The position numbers and the translations under genes are program-made. From Wurfbainia villosa (Eukaryota; Streptophyta; Magnoliopsida; Zingiberales; Zingiberaceae): a stretch of DNA of 64,000 nt. Numbering within the stretch: position 1 is the stretch's first letter; each line of letters opens with the position of its first letter. Positions 23,914 to 34,693 of the stretch are shown one piece after another. The notes under the pieces are model-generated. The model did not search any database, had not been told where the DNA came from, and saw nothing but the letters and a program-made list of their open reading frames with translations. The stretch lies in NCBI GenBank assembly GCA_025175895.1, contig JAKLTH010000238.1, forward strand, positions 4,650,001 through 4,714,000. Reading direction: 5' to 3'.

Positions 23914-26900
23914 ATGGATTCATCGGACGCGTCGCCGGATTCGCCACGGCCACAACCGCGGAGCTCGCTTCTGGACCCGGACACCACGTCGAGCGCGCGG
24001 CAGCCGCAATCGAGGAGCTCGCATCCGCGTCCGGACGCGGCGCGAGGCTCTTTTCAGCCGCAAACGAGGAACCCTCCAGCTCGCTCGTCCTCAGGCGATG
24101 GCTTGGCTCTCGGAGTTCCGTTGCTCCTTTTTCTCGGCTCCGTAGCGGTAATCTCTTGGAGCTTTAGCATCGTCGGCGTTTCGATCGATTTCATTCGGTA
24201 ATTATTGCTAGTCGTCCCATGGTTCTTATGAGCCGCGCGAATAGCGATTAGCTGAAGAGGTCATTCGTGGGACAATGAAATTACATTTTCCAGTTTTTAA
24301 CTTTTTTTTTTTGGCTGCTACTTGGCATTTCTCTAGGCTTTTCATTGGATTTTAAGAGGTTTCAATATCGCTGCGTAAATCTATCATTTCAATATCCTAT
24401 CTGTATTTGCGCTAAAAAAAATACCTTGGTCGAATAGCATTGATTTGAGAAAAGAAAGTTGCAGAGGCAGAGTTTTCTAATATGCAAGTCAGCTATATGG
24501 TGTACTTCATAGAAGGCTATAAAGGATATTAGGAGATTAAGATTAACTTTGAGAACGAAGAAGATGCTAGGCGATTGGAAGTTCTTTTAAGTATCAATTT
24601 ATAGTGTACTGAAGGCTTTTGACATTGCTTTAATTTGTAGCAGGATCAATTTTATGTGTCACACCATGGAACTCTTGGAAACAGTTATTGTGAGGTTAAT
24701 AAGTGAGATCAAAATGGTTTATGCTTGCAAGAGAAAAAAAAAATCTTACTTATTTTATAGGACAAAGAACAAAGAAATATATGGAAAGAAATTAAATTGT
24801 GCATGATTTTCATTAACTAAGGAAATAAATAATGATAGAGTTCCTTGCTAATCATTGTTCTGGGTTTTAGATAAAATGTAATATCTGACAAGCATATAAT
24901 GACATGCATGATATTGATAATGCAGTTACAACGTTCAAGGAATCAAATTAATTATTTTCTTAATTGTATATTTATACTAAGGCTCCATCTCTTGAGAAAC
25001 TACTAGTCTTTTTCAGGATAAACTTTGTTGGTCTATATGAGTTTGATTAATACTGAGTTAATCTGCTCAAGTAGTTAGAATTAAAAAAGAAACTTGAATT
25101 GTGGGTCGGGGATTTAGGGTTTTGATGCATTGACAACATGGTTCAAGTTAGTTGGTTGCTATGGTTTTGGAATGCACATCAAGTGTGCATGTATTTAGAG
25201 AGTGCACATGGAACTCCCAAAGATTGTTGACTCGATGAACTCAAGTTGTGAATTTGACAATTTTGGAGATTGTGTGCTCAACAATTCGACGACTTGAACG
25301 AGTTGTGTTAGAGCTTAGAAGAGGATCAAAGGACTCTTGAGCACGGAGCCTGGATAGAGTGGTTTGTGTTGTCAAGGATCATTGAGCTCAGGATCAACTC
25401 AGTAGATTGGATGACATAGAACATAGATTGAGTAATATGGAGCAAGTTTGGGAAGCTTAGCATTCTCGATGGCTCGACAACTTGGATCAAATGAGATAAA
25501 GCTTTAGAGGAGCTTGGTGGACTCAAGGGGTATGAAGCATTAGTTAAGCACATGGAACGAGCTCGGGGAGCTCGGTGCACTTAGTGACTAAGCTACCTAA
25601 ATCAAGAGAGTTGAAGCCTATATAACATGGAGGGTAGATTATAAGTTGCATGGAGCAAGCTCGAAGAGCTTAGGGGACCCAATGGCTTAACGACCTGAAG
25701 ACATAAAAGTATGAGAGCTATAAGAGATTACAAATTCCTTTGTTTTTTTTTCCGTTTGGGCAAAATCTTTATAATGATGCATGTTTGCCTAGGTCAAGAT
25801 GAGCTACTGAGGGCTAGGTTTTAAAGATTTCGACTAGGGGATTGACACCCTAAGTTGTAATTTATCAGTTAGCTTGGTGCCTTTACATTGGCTTGTGGTG
25901 GTGGTAAGCCAAGTGAAGGTGGGACCGCCCAGGTTCTAGTCAACTAACAGTTGACTGAAGCATGTCAGTTGATTGGTCAATTGACTGAATGTAGGCTCTG
26001 GGTGAATAAACTATTTTCATAGGAGAAACAGTCTTGTCGACTGAAGGCTAGATTAATCGACTAACCTTAGAGTTGTTGATCACCAATTGGTTATATTTGG
26101 CACTTCAATCTAGTAGAGGACTTATGCAATTGACCGGAGGTGATTGGAATGCATCTATTGGAATCTTTCTTACATGAGCTCTTGAAGAGCATTTTGGCAC
26201 CAAGGTTGTATGAATACATCTTCTATTCTCCTGTGATATTGTGCATAAGTGCTCATAGTCTTCGAGAATTTGAACAAATGTTGAAGGCTTCAAGTCAAGC
26301 TCTTAGTAATTTGCTCTTCCTTAGCCTTTCATTTACATCCTTAGGAAGAGTAATTATGTTTGAGAGAAAAATCCATTGGTTAGTTATTGTAAATCCTTGT
26401 TCCATTGACTCTTGCAAAGGTATGGCATATTTACTATTTCACGATTGCATATGTAGCTTTTATAATTACCAAGTCACGTATCACTTTTCGGATTTACCCC
26501 TCCGCTCAATATTTCATTTTTTTAATTAATGATCGGCTGATGGACCTAAACACTTCGGAATCACATGATTCGAAGATCTTTGTGTTCCTCTCGCACTTCA
26601 TAATATGTACGTGACTTCGGAAAGCATTGTGATACACCATATTGGGAGCAACGAATTTTTGAATCTTCGATTTTTTTTAATAGAATAGCTTCATCAGTCG
26701 GTTTCGTTCGAAATCGGTTGATGGACCTAGATAGCTCGGAATCGCGTGATTCGAAGACTCATGTGCTCCTCTCGCACTCCATAATACGTATGTCATCTCA
26801 GAAAGCATTGTGATACACCGTGTCGGAAGCAACGATTTTTTAAACTTTGAATTTTTTTAATGGAATAGCTTCATCAGTTGGTTTCGTCCAAAACCGATTG

Positions 26901-29900
26901 AATGACTTAAACAGCTTGGAATCATGTGATTCAAATACTCATGTGCTTCTCTCACACTTCATAATATGTACATGATCTCGAAAAACATTGCAATAAATCG
27001 TATTGAGAGTAATGATTTTTGTCAATAATGCCTAACATGTAAAGTATAGTCAAAAGAACATTTCAAATGTTACGACGACGATACCCGTTGGCCCAAGTGG
27101 CGTATATATTATGGAGTACGAGAGGAGCACAAAGGTCTTCGAATCATGTGATTTCGAGTTATCTAGATCTATTTTCTGATTTTGAACGAAACCGACTGAT
27201 GGAGCTATTCCATTAAAAAAATTTGAAGTTTTATATCTGCATGAGTGATGGAGTCCGAGGAACTCATTGGCGATTTCATCCGGCGGTATCGTCGTCGTAG
27301 CATTTGAAATGTTCATTCGATCACACTTCACATATGGGGTATGAGTGAAAAAAATTGCTGCTCTCAACATGGTTTATCGCAATGCTTTCTGAGGTCACGT
27401 ATGCATTATGGAGTGTGAGAGGAGCGCATGAGTCTTCAAATCACGTGATTTCAAGCTGTCTAGGTCCATCAACCGGTTTTGTACGAAACCGGCTGATGGA
27501 GCTATTCCATTAAAAAAATTTGAAGTTTAAAAAATCGTTGCTCCCGACACGGTGTATCGCAATGTTTTTCGAGATCACATACGTATTATGGAGTGCGAGA
27601 GAAACACATGGGTCTTCGAATCACGTGATTCCGAGCTGTCTAGGTACATCAGTCGATTTCGAACAAAATCGGTTGATGAAGCTATTCTATTAAAAAAAAA
27701 TCGAAGTTTCAAAAATTCGTTGCTTCCAATATGGTGTATCACAACGCTTTCTGAAGTCACATACGTAATATGGAGTGTGAGAGGATCCAAAGGTCTCCAA
27801 ATCATGTGATTCTGAACTGTTTAGGTTCATCAGCCGGTTTCGTCCGAAACTGACTGATGGAGCTATTTCATTAATTAAAAAAAATAGAATATTGAGCGGA
27901 GGGATGAATTCGAAAAGTGATGTGCGATTTGGTAATTATGAAAGTTACGTACGCGATTTCGGTATTTCCCAATTTTAAGAACGTGAAACGGTAAATTGCC
28001 GGTGGATTTCTAATGTGATGCGCCTAAAGCATTATAAATTGTTTAGTAGGAGTGAGGTCTTTGAACCATGTAAAATTTTCTTTTGTGTGTGTGTGTGTGT
28101 GTGTGTGTTTATCATATCAACTGTGCATATATATTAGCACAAAATAAGTACACACAGGCACTTGCACTACTAACCTTGTATTGTTTTTTGTGTTTGTTCA
28201 AGTATTAACGATTTGGGCTCATTCTCAATTGATCCCTTCTAGCCAAACATCAAAATTCTTTCAGGTTTGAATCAAAGCTTGGGGCTCTAGATTTAAGCCG
28301 TGAAGATTGTTCTGATGCCATCATAATAGTCCGTATCAGAGTAAGAGTATATGCTCTGTTTTTGTAGGATTAACATCCAAACAACAATTGGTCACTATAG
28401 ACATTTCATTATTCCTCCTCTGACATTTGATGGAAATTTTAACCTTTAGAAGATGAGGATGAGGACGGGCTTCTGAATGAATTTCGATGCAATGTTGGTA
28501 TTAGAAGAGGGACTTAAAGCTCATTAAAAATAGGAAATGATCAAAGGAGAAAGAAAAATAAAGGAAATCTTCAAGGGTGCATTGTCTGAGCAGCTATTAG
28601 GCAGAATTGGGGAATTCACTGACACCAGAGATCTATGGAACAAGGTGGTAGCTTCAATAGAAGCCCTTGCAATCACAAAAAATGCTCAAGTCAAAGATGA
28701 TAAATTGGTTAAGCACAAGGAACTACAAGTCCAAGATGTTGAGGTGATTAAATTTAAGAAATCATCTATTGAGATGGAGAAGAATGAATATGAATGCTCA
28801 ATTGTGGAAAAAATAGAGTTCTTCGAACTGCACACATAAAATTGTGTGTTACATTGTTGTTATTTTCGTTTTATTGTTTCCTCTTCCTATATATATCTTG
28901 ACACAAATGAGATACACACACGAGCATTTGCGATACTAACTCTTGTATTGTTTTTATGTTTGTGAAAGGATTGACGTTTTGGGCTTATAGTCTATTCATC
29001 CTCCCCTTAGCCAGACCTTCTAGATCCTTTAAAATGCTTCATATGATGTAAACTTTGTTGGTTTGTTCATTTTTATGATATGCCTAAGGAAGTATTTTCT
29101 GCAACTTTTATTGGAGAAACATTTTGCAGGTATTGTTGCTTGCATCGGCAAATTCAGACACTAGTTTATCCATCTTGCACCAAGTCCCAGAAGGTCATGT
29201 TGGTGTATACTGGAGAGGTGGCGCCCTTTTGGAAACCACTACTGATCCAGGTATTCCCAATCTGAACTGCTTCATGTCTTGTGTTCTTCATTATGGCTAA
29301 CGTTATTCTTCCTTGCTGAAGGTTTTCATTGGAAGTTCCCTCTTGTTACCCAATATGAACCTATACAAGTAACCATTCAGACTGATCAGGTAAACCCAAG
29401 AAATTATTATGTCAAATAGGTTAGTTTTATCAGCTTCAGGTTTTCCCTCATTTTTTAGACATGTGATTGATTCAAAGGCATGGGTTTAATTTGATTTTTG
29501 AATTGCACTTTCCTCTTTCTTAAAAGTTCTCATCAATTTTTATTGTCACTTTATACCATAATTTTCACTTCTACTAAGCTATTTGTGCATTCTTTTTGCC
29601 TGCAGGTAAGGGATATTCCATGTGGCACTAAGGGCGGTGTCATGATCAGCTTCGATAAAATAGAGGTACAGAAAGAAAAGTAATTTTTTCTTGGCGGGTG
29701 AACTTGAGTTATAAATGTTGCATATCCTTGCAATTCTAGCAGGTTGTCAATCGACTCCGTAAAAAATACGTGCACCAGACTTTACTTGATTATGGTGTTA
29801 ACTATGACAAGACATGGATATATGATAAGATCCATCACGAAATTAATCAGTTTTGCAGTGCTCATACTCTGCAACAAGTTTACATTGACATGTTTGATCA

Positions 29901-31233
29901 GGTAAGCAGTAACTTCCGCTTTCATAACTCACAAGCAATGCCTGAGCCATTCCTCATCCCAAACAGAATAATTTGCTTTCCTTGGCTTCAAACCAATAAT
30001 ATATCCACAGATTGATGACAAAGTGAAAGATGCTATTCAAGCTGATTGCACACGTTATGCACCAGGGATTGAGATTATTAGTGTTCGAGTTACAAAGCCA
30101 AACATCCCACTGAGCATCAAAAAGAATTTTGAACAAATGGAGGAAGAACGCACAAAGGTCCTCCTTCATCTTTACTTTTATCATTGTATTTGTGTGATGC
30201 TCCCTTAACTGACTATGAGAAAAAGTTGGCATGTCTGTTCGCCTAGATAATAATACTACACAAATCTTCTAAGAACTTTTCTTATTATAATGTTTGTTTT
30301 AACACATTAAATAAATTGGAAGATGATTATTGAACTTGGTTATTCTGTAAGGTAGAAGTTGTTCATATGCTCAGTAAAACCATTGTTAGCTGTAAGGTTG
30401 CATCTAGTGATTGAAACCCTGAACTAAGGCTAGTGCCTTTGTCAATGATCAATCCATGTGCTGGTAAAAGTTGAAATATTTTAGGCCAATTGCAATACTG
30501 GTAAGTGTGAGCATTGAACAGTGAGAATCATTTTGGCTTGTGGTATTTCACCATGTAACAAACCAAAATTTATCACTAAATAAGGACGTCTCGTGTCAAA
30601 ATTCCTGGTGACATTTTAAAATACATGCTTCATTTCTAATTTGCTTCAGAGTTTGGACTTGTTTTTTAGGCATTCATAGCCATAGAGAAACAGAAGGTGG
30701 CAGAGAAGGAAGCTGAGACACAGAAAAAGATAGCCTTGTCAGAAGCGGAGAAGATTGCTCAGGTCAGCCGGATTCAAATGGAGCAGAAGTTGATGGAAAA
30801 AAACAGTGCAAAAAGGCAGGAAGAAATTGAGAACGAGATGTACCTTGCTCGTGAGAAGGCCCAAACAGATGCTAACTTCTATAGGTAGGCCCTACTATTT
30901 GTTGCAGGTGCAAATCAAGCAATCACACTGATAACTTTTTGCAGAGTGACGAAGGAAGCTGAAGCGAATCGATTGAAACTGACACCAGAATATCTTCAGC
31001 TCAAGTTTATTGAATCCATTGCAAATAATTCAAAGATTTTCTTCGGAGATAAGGTTGGCAAACATGTTAATTGGCTCGTAAACTTACCTCTTATGCATCA
31101 TTATGAAAATCTTAACCATGAGTTTGTTTTCTGGCAGGTGCCAAATATGATTGTGGATCAGAGAATGCTTGGTACCTTTCTTAATGGTATTTCAAAGAAA
31201 GATCGCTTGCATAATGGTGAAACCTCTACCTGA
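23914..31233 (+). CDS. Erlin-type SPFH/prohibitin-domain protein of the ER membrane
   Basis: Nine exons: 23914-24147, 29130-29250, 29322-29389, 29606-29665, 29743-29901, 30011-30157, 30670-30884, 30945-31053, 31138-31233; total 1209 bp, 402 aa, phases consistent. A Ser/Pro-rich N-terminus (1-60) precedes a signal-anchor helix (about 64-85) that crosses the exon 1/2 junction. Then comes the SPFH domain, with VPEGHVGVYWRGGALL, VRDIPCGTKGGVMI, the signature VNYDKTWIYDKIHHEINQFC and RYAPGIEIISVRVTKP, followed by a charged coiled coil (exon 7, EKEAETQKK on) and FGDKVPNMIVDQRMLG. Erlins oligomerise in ER lipid-raft-like domains and in animals help ERAD of IP3 receptors and sterol control; the plant role is less clear. 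Intron 1 is 5 kb and carries transposons. The exon 6 donor (AAG|GTCCTC) is a weak GT site, chosen because it keeps frame and family length. Confidence 0.93.
25140..25800. repeat. Degenerate GAGCTCGG/TTGACTCGA word array in erlin intron 1
   Basis: Loose repeats such as 'GAGCTCGGGGAGCTCGGTGCAC', 'GCAAGCTCGAAGAGCTTAGG' and 'GGCTCGACAACTTGG'. It resembles, on the opposite strand, the array at 15050-15670. No function is visible. Confidence 0.45.
26424..28000. mobile_element. 1.6-kb foldback element in erlin intron 1
   Basis: The left end reads GGCATATTTACTATTTCACG and the right end, reverse complemented, GGCAATTTACCGTTTCACG. Next to these, 'TATAATTACCAA...CACTTTTCGGATTTACCCCTCCGCTCAATATT' on the left matches the inverted right end. 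Inside, about three units of roughly 180 bp (CGGTTGATGGACCTAGATAG..., with CGAATCACGTGATTC words) run one way, and about four run the other way (27180-27880). A central dyad pairs 27058-27086 with 27284-27312. No coding capacity. The termini resemble those of the Mutator-like MITEs, so a MULE origin is plausible; no clear duplication was seen. Confidence 0.72.
28083..28107. repeat. (TG)n microsatellite
   Basis: A run of about 12 TG units beside the copia fragment in erlin intron 1. Confidence 0.9.
28110..29020 (+). pseudogene. Copia retrotransposon fragment (LTR piece, PBS-like site, gag remnant)
   Basis: Two related segments of about 120 bp, 28125-28245 and 28895-29015 (shared words 'AACTCTTGTATTGTTTTT', 'TTTGGGCT' and 'CTTAGCCAGAC'), flank the fragment like LTR U5 pieces. 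After the first, 'CCGTATCAGAG' (about 28333) resembles the initiator-Met tRNA primer site. The frame at 28537-28842 (100 aa) reads like a gag core: IFKGALSEQLLGRI...TRDLWNKV is close to the copia UBN2 pattern of a small residue/Leu block followed by a Trp. The remainder of pol is missing. It lies in the sense orientation inside erlin intron 1. Confidence 0.6.
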
Positions 31234-31523
31234 TATATTCAGAACTTCTCATAATAGGTTTGATATTCAGGATTTCTGGAAGAAATTATAGTCAATGTTT
31301 TGCTTCAGATTTTTTGAATGCTTTCGTTCTATTTCTCTGTGGTTTTTTAATGCCGATCAAATTTCTAATGGATTTCTGTTATGCCTTTGGCCTTTGCTAT
31401 GTCATGTTTGGTTTTGATGTCAGTTTTAACCTCGTGTCTTATTGTCTTCTCTCAGTGTAGGAACAAAATAGGAATTGAAAAGAGATTTCAATTGGAAATA
31501 TATAAGAATTTAATAAACTACTT
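31234..31523. other. Erlin 3' flank
   Basis: Probable 3' UTR and downstream DNA; a T-rich stretch gives a hydrophobic frame (31260-31460) that is not supported as a gene. Confidence 0.4.
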
Positions 31524-32196
31524 GGGTGGTCTTTGATTTGAGTGCGGATATAGGAATGAGAATGAATTTGATAGTAGATTAGAATAAGAATGAATTTAGT
31601 CATTCAAATACTATTGTTCGGTTTATAAGTTGAAATTAGATATGATTATTGGTGGTGGCGGTGGCGATGGCCAATGGCTAGTGGCCGACTGTGGCGGCGA
31701 TAGTCAACGGTCGATAATGGTGCCCAGCAACCCGACGAGCGGCGGTCGACGAGCAACGGTCATTAGCCGATGGCGGGGGGCAACGACCGGTGGTCGGCGG
31801 AAGACGGTCGGTGGTCGGCGAGCAACGATCGACGGTGGTGGGCGACAGTTGTGGGTCGACGATGTGCGATCGACGACGGACAATGTCTATGGGGTTCGAC
31901 CAACAGTCGGTGATTGACAGATGATGACGGGCGGCATCGACGGTCAGTGAGCGGTGCCTGCAAGCGGCGTCGACAATTGGTGGTCGGCCCCTTCGGGCGA
32001 CGGTGGCGACAACGTGAATGACAACAATGGCCAATGGGATGAATCTTAAATCCATCATCTCTTTGGATTTTATCTATTCTTAGATAATTAAAAATCATTT
32101 CATTTATTCAATTTTCAAACTCATTAATCAAATACTATAATCAGAAATCATTTCATTCCTTCATTTCTAAACTCTTAAATCAAACACCATCTCAAT
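31524..32196. mobile_element. TIR element with GGTCGGCG-rich centre
   Basis: The left end GGTCTTTGATTTGAG...GGAATGAGAATGAATTTGAT is mirrored on the right (reverse strand) by GGTGTTTGATTTAAG...GAATGAAATGATTTCTGAT. The centre (31650-32010) is GC-rich with GGTGGTCGGCG/ACGGTCGGTGG words. No transposase. A non-autonomous DNA element is likely; the target duplication was not resolved. Confidence 0.6.
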
Positions 32197-33015
32197 GTTA
32201 GAGTAGCTATAGCTGTTACTTGCATTTTTTTTTAACACCCCCTTAATGTTAGAGTAGCTATAGCTGTAACTTTGCATTTTTTTTTTCCTTTCAATTTTTG
32301 AGTTGTTTTTTCATTAATTTTTTTTTTACCATTCTATGATTTCATAAAATTGATTGATTTATCTTCATTTTCAATTCTTATTTTTGCCATTTGTTCTTGT
32401 CTTCTAGATTTGACATCATTTTTTTTTCTTCCATAAATCTTATAAAATTGTTTGTGTCTATTTTCTTCTCTCTCTCTTCTTTACACGATCTCACAAAGAT
32501 AATTGCTTATGTGCATCCCTATTTTAGTTGTCTTTTCTTCCATGTCAGTAAACATAAATACATATCTTTCATGTTCAATACCTCTATTAAAAATTTATCA
32601 GACATTATTTAACTTTATTACTCCATCTTTATTAGAACGTCTTCTACAACCCATTCAATTTCTCTGCCGGCTTACTTTTTTATGGTCTTTCTTTTTTAAT
32701 ATTTCTTTGATTTCATTCTGGATAAGTTTTCTGGATTCTTCTCCACGTAGAATTTAAATGACAAACACGTATTGTAAAATAATGTCCTTTTATTTTTGTT
32801 GTAATATATATATATATATAGAGAGTGAGAAAATTTGTTAGCATTTTGAAACGCATTAATTGGTTTTAAGTAAAATGGAAAAATTGTTGAGCCTTTTTTA
32901 TTTTATTTTATTTATTATTTTTTAAATTATAAATTAAAGAAGTTGTTAGACATCACGCAAATAGTTTTAATTCCCTCCAAGAAGCAAAGTTAAAAATTCA
33001 ACTTGCCTACCCTGG
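32197..33015. other. T-rich intergenic DNA with a short (TA)n
   Basis: Includes a TA run at about 32805-32820 next to GAGAGTGAG. The open frames here are low-complexity. Confidence 0.4.
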
Positions 33016-33050
33016 AATTAGAGGTATTGATCAGTAGGTTCTGTTGCCTA

Positions 33051-33253
33051 CCCTGCGTCTTAGCTCTAATGGTTAGCGTGGAGATAGTTTGAGTCCTTCT
33101 CAACAATAATTGATCAGTAGGTTTTGTTGATTGAGATATTGGGCCCGACCCAGGTATGTTCTTATTAACTCGTGGTATTGTGCCTTCAAAAATTCTTTCG
33201 GGGGTTTCTGATGAGGGGCCGCTTCGGCGGTGGAGTCAGTCATGTTAAAAAAT
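33051..33253 (+). mobile_element. SINE, family C, first copy
   Basis: A tRNA-like head, TTAGCTCTAATGGTTAGCG (box A-like), is followed by 'GATATTGGGCCCGACCCAGG', 'CTTCGGGGGTTTCTGATGAGG' and 'CGTTAAA'-type ends shared with the next copy. Box B is eroded to GTTTGAGTCC. Confidence 0.65.
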
Positions 33254-33284
33254 TTACCCGCCACAGTTTTATCGAAGCGTTTTA

Positions 33285-33490
33285 GCTCTGGTGGCTAGTG
33301 TGGAGATATAATATTGCGGAAGGTACCGGGTTCGAGCCCTGCTCAGCAACAATTGACCCGTAGGTCCTGTTGACTGAGATACTGGGTCCGACCCAGGTAT
33401 GCTCTTATCAATTCGTAGTACTATGCCTCTAAAAATCCCTTCGGGGGTTTCTGATGAGGAGCCGCCCGCGTGGCTCACCACGTTAAAAGT
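33285..33490 (+). mobile_element. SINE, family C, second copy with canonical box B
   Basis: Head TTAGCTCTGGTGGCTAGTG is box A-like and GGTTCGAGCC at 33329-33338 is a canonical Pol III box B. The body matches the first copy nearly word for word. The two copies lie head to tail about 30 bp apart, and a fragment of the family ('TTGATCAGTAGGTTCTGTTG') also precedes them at about 33027. Confidence 0.75.
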
Positions 33491-33506
33491 TTATCCGTCA
33501 TGCTTT

Positions 33507-33712
33507 ATGTCCACTGCGATGGTAATGGTAAGGCAGTAGTATTGTTGCAGAATCGCGTAGTGATTCCGATGATAGGCCTAAAATTTCTCGCTCGCATGGA
33601 CTCCTCCCTATCTTGTCACCGTGTCAAGGGACTTTGTCCCTCCGTGATTTACCTCTCTCTCGTCAGTGCCCTAGACGGATGACAGAGGACTACTAGTTGG
33701 GCAAATTTCCAA
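33507..33712 (+). mobile_element. SINE, family A
   Basis: Head 'GCGATGGTAATGGTAAGGCAG', middle 'CTATCTTGTCACCGTGTCAAGGGACTTTGTCC' and end 'GACGGATGACAGAGGACTACTAGTTGG' align with the 6946 copy. Target duplication not resolved; the ends are approximate. Confidence 0.68.
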
Positions 33713-33976
33713 ATTTTGCAGAATTATAAGTATTCATGCAGTTTCTTAAGCACGAATGAATTGATTTTTAATTACCGTGTATTGTAAGATATTTTTTTTT
33801 CAGTGAGATGAAAATTTTAAAACGTTGAATTGTTTATTATGAGTATTTTTTGAATTTATTTTAGTAGTCAATCAAAAATTGTTACGAGGCTTGATTGGTC
33901 CCTCCTGTACGAAGAATTGAATAATTAGTATTAATATAAATAAATAAATAAAATTCAACTTAAGCCTTTAGTCACG

Positions 33977-33977
<1 letters not shown>
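33713..33977. other. AT-rich spacer
   Basis: Nothing recognised. Confidence 0.4.

Positions 33978-34035
<58 letters not shown>
33978..34035. repeat. (TA)n microsatellite, 58 bp
   Basis: A pure TA/AT run; it forms the left border of the CGATT-rich element that follows. Confidence 0.95.
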
Positions 34036-34036
<1 letters not shown>

Positions 34037-34463
34037 GTCAGTTTTTGTGTTCCGTGCGCGAAGGGAAATGCATAATAATCACGCTCGTTCGCACTCGTCG
34101 GTGGAAGGTTGGATTCCGATCACGATTCGATCGATCACGATGGCGGCCCGTACCATAATTCGACCGTGATCTGTCGCCATCGGTTTGATCGATTGCGGTT
34201 GTGGCCGCGTCGTCGATGTCAAGTGATCGCTGGTCGTGATGTCAAGGCCGCCGCTGGTCGGATGCGCCGCCGCTGGTTGCGATCGCGACCGCAATCGCGG
34301 CCGTTTGAAGCGATTCGGTTGACTCCACCATCACCTGAAATTTCGAAATTCAATACTATGCATTTTTCATTTACTGTGCAATCGCGATTGATCGGACGAC
34401 GGAGAAACCATCGCTCATGAGTCGCGTAGGAGACGACGCTCAGGATATGAAACTCGTGTGCGC

Positions 34464-34466
<3 letters not shown>
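34036..34466. mobile_element. TA-bounded CGATT-rich element (Micron-like)
   Basis: The segment lies exactly between two (TA)n runs (33978-34035 and 34467-34498), the arrangement described for Micron-type MITEs. The interior is GC-rich with GATCG/CGATT words and includes 'CATTTTTCATTTACTGTGCA' and 'CGCTCAGGATATGAAACTCGTGTG', both of which recur at about 35080-35155 in the neighbouring copy. No coding capacity; the long open frames are by-products. Confidence 0.6.

Positions 34467-34527
<61 letters not shown>
34467..34527. repeat. Compound microsatellite (TA)n(GA)n
   Basis: TA units at 34467-34498 pass directly into GA units at 34499-34527. Confidence 0.95.
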
Positions 34528-34528
<1 letters not shown>

Positions 34529-34538
34529 CATGATTCAT

Positions 34539-34693
34539 TATACAATTCATTTGTGAGCACTTATGAGTAATTCGGTTATCTACCGTCTGATCAGATGTGC
34601 ACTATAGTTCAATCCTTGAATTCTAAGAGATCGGACGGTGGATAATAGAGGTGCTCACGGATGTTTACGGATGTTTACGGATGAGTTGTATAG
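34539..34693. mobile_element. Palindromic MITE, about 135-bp family, copy 1
   Basis: The left end ATACAATTCATTTGTGAGCAC and right end GATGAGTTGTAT are inverted copies, and the inner TAATTCGGTTATCTACCGTC pairs with GACGGTGGATAATAGAGG. It sits beside (TA)n(GA)n. GTTTACGGAT is duplicated near the right end, making this copy longer. Confidence 0.65.

Noticed and set aside
31630..32098. Gly/Arg-rich ORFs near 31.6-32.1 kb
   Set aside because: They are generated by GGTCGGCG words in a TIR element.
33329..33338. tRNA gene suggested by canonical box B
   Set aside because: No cloverleaf can be built; the segment is a SINE repeated nearby.
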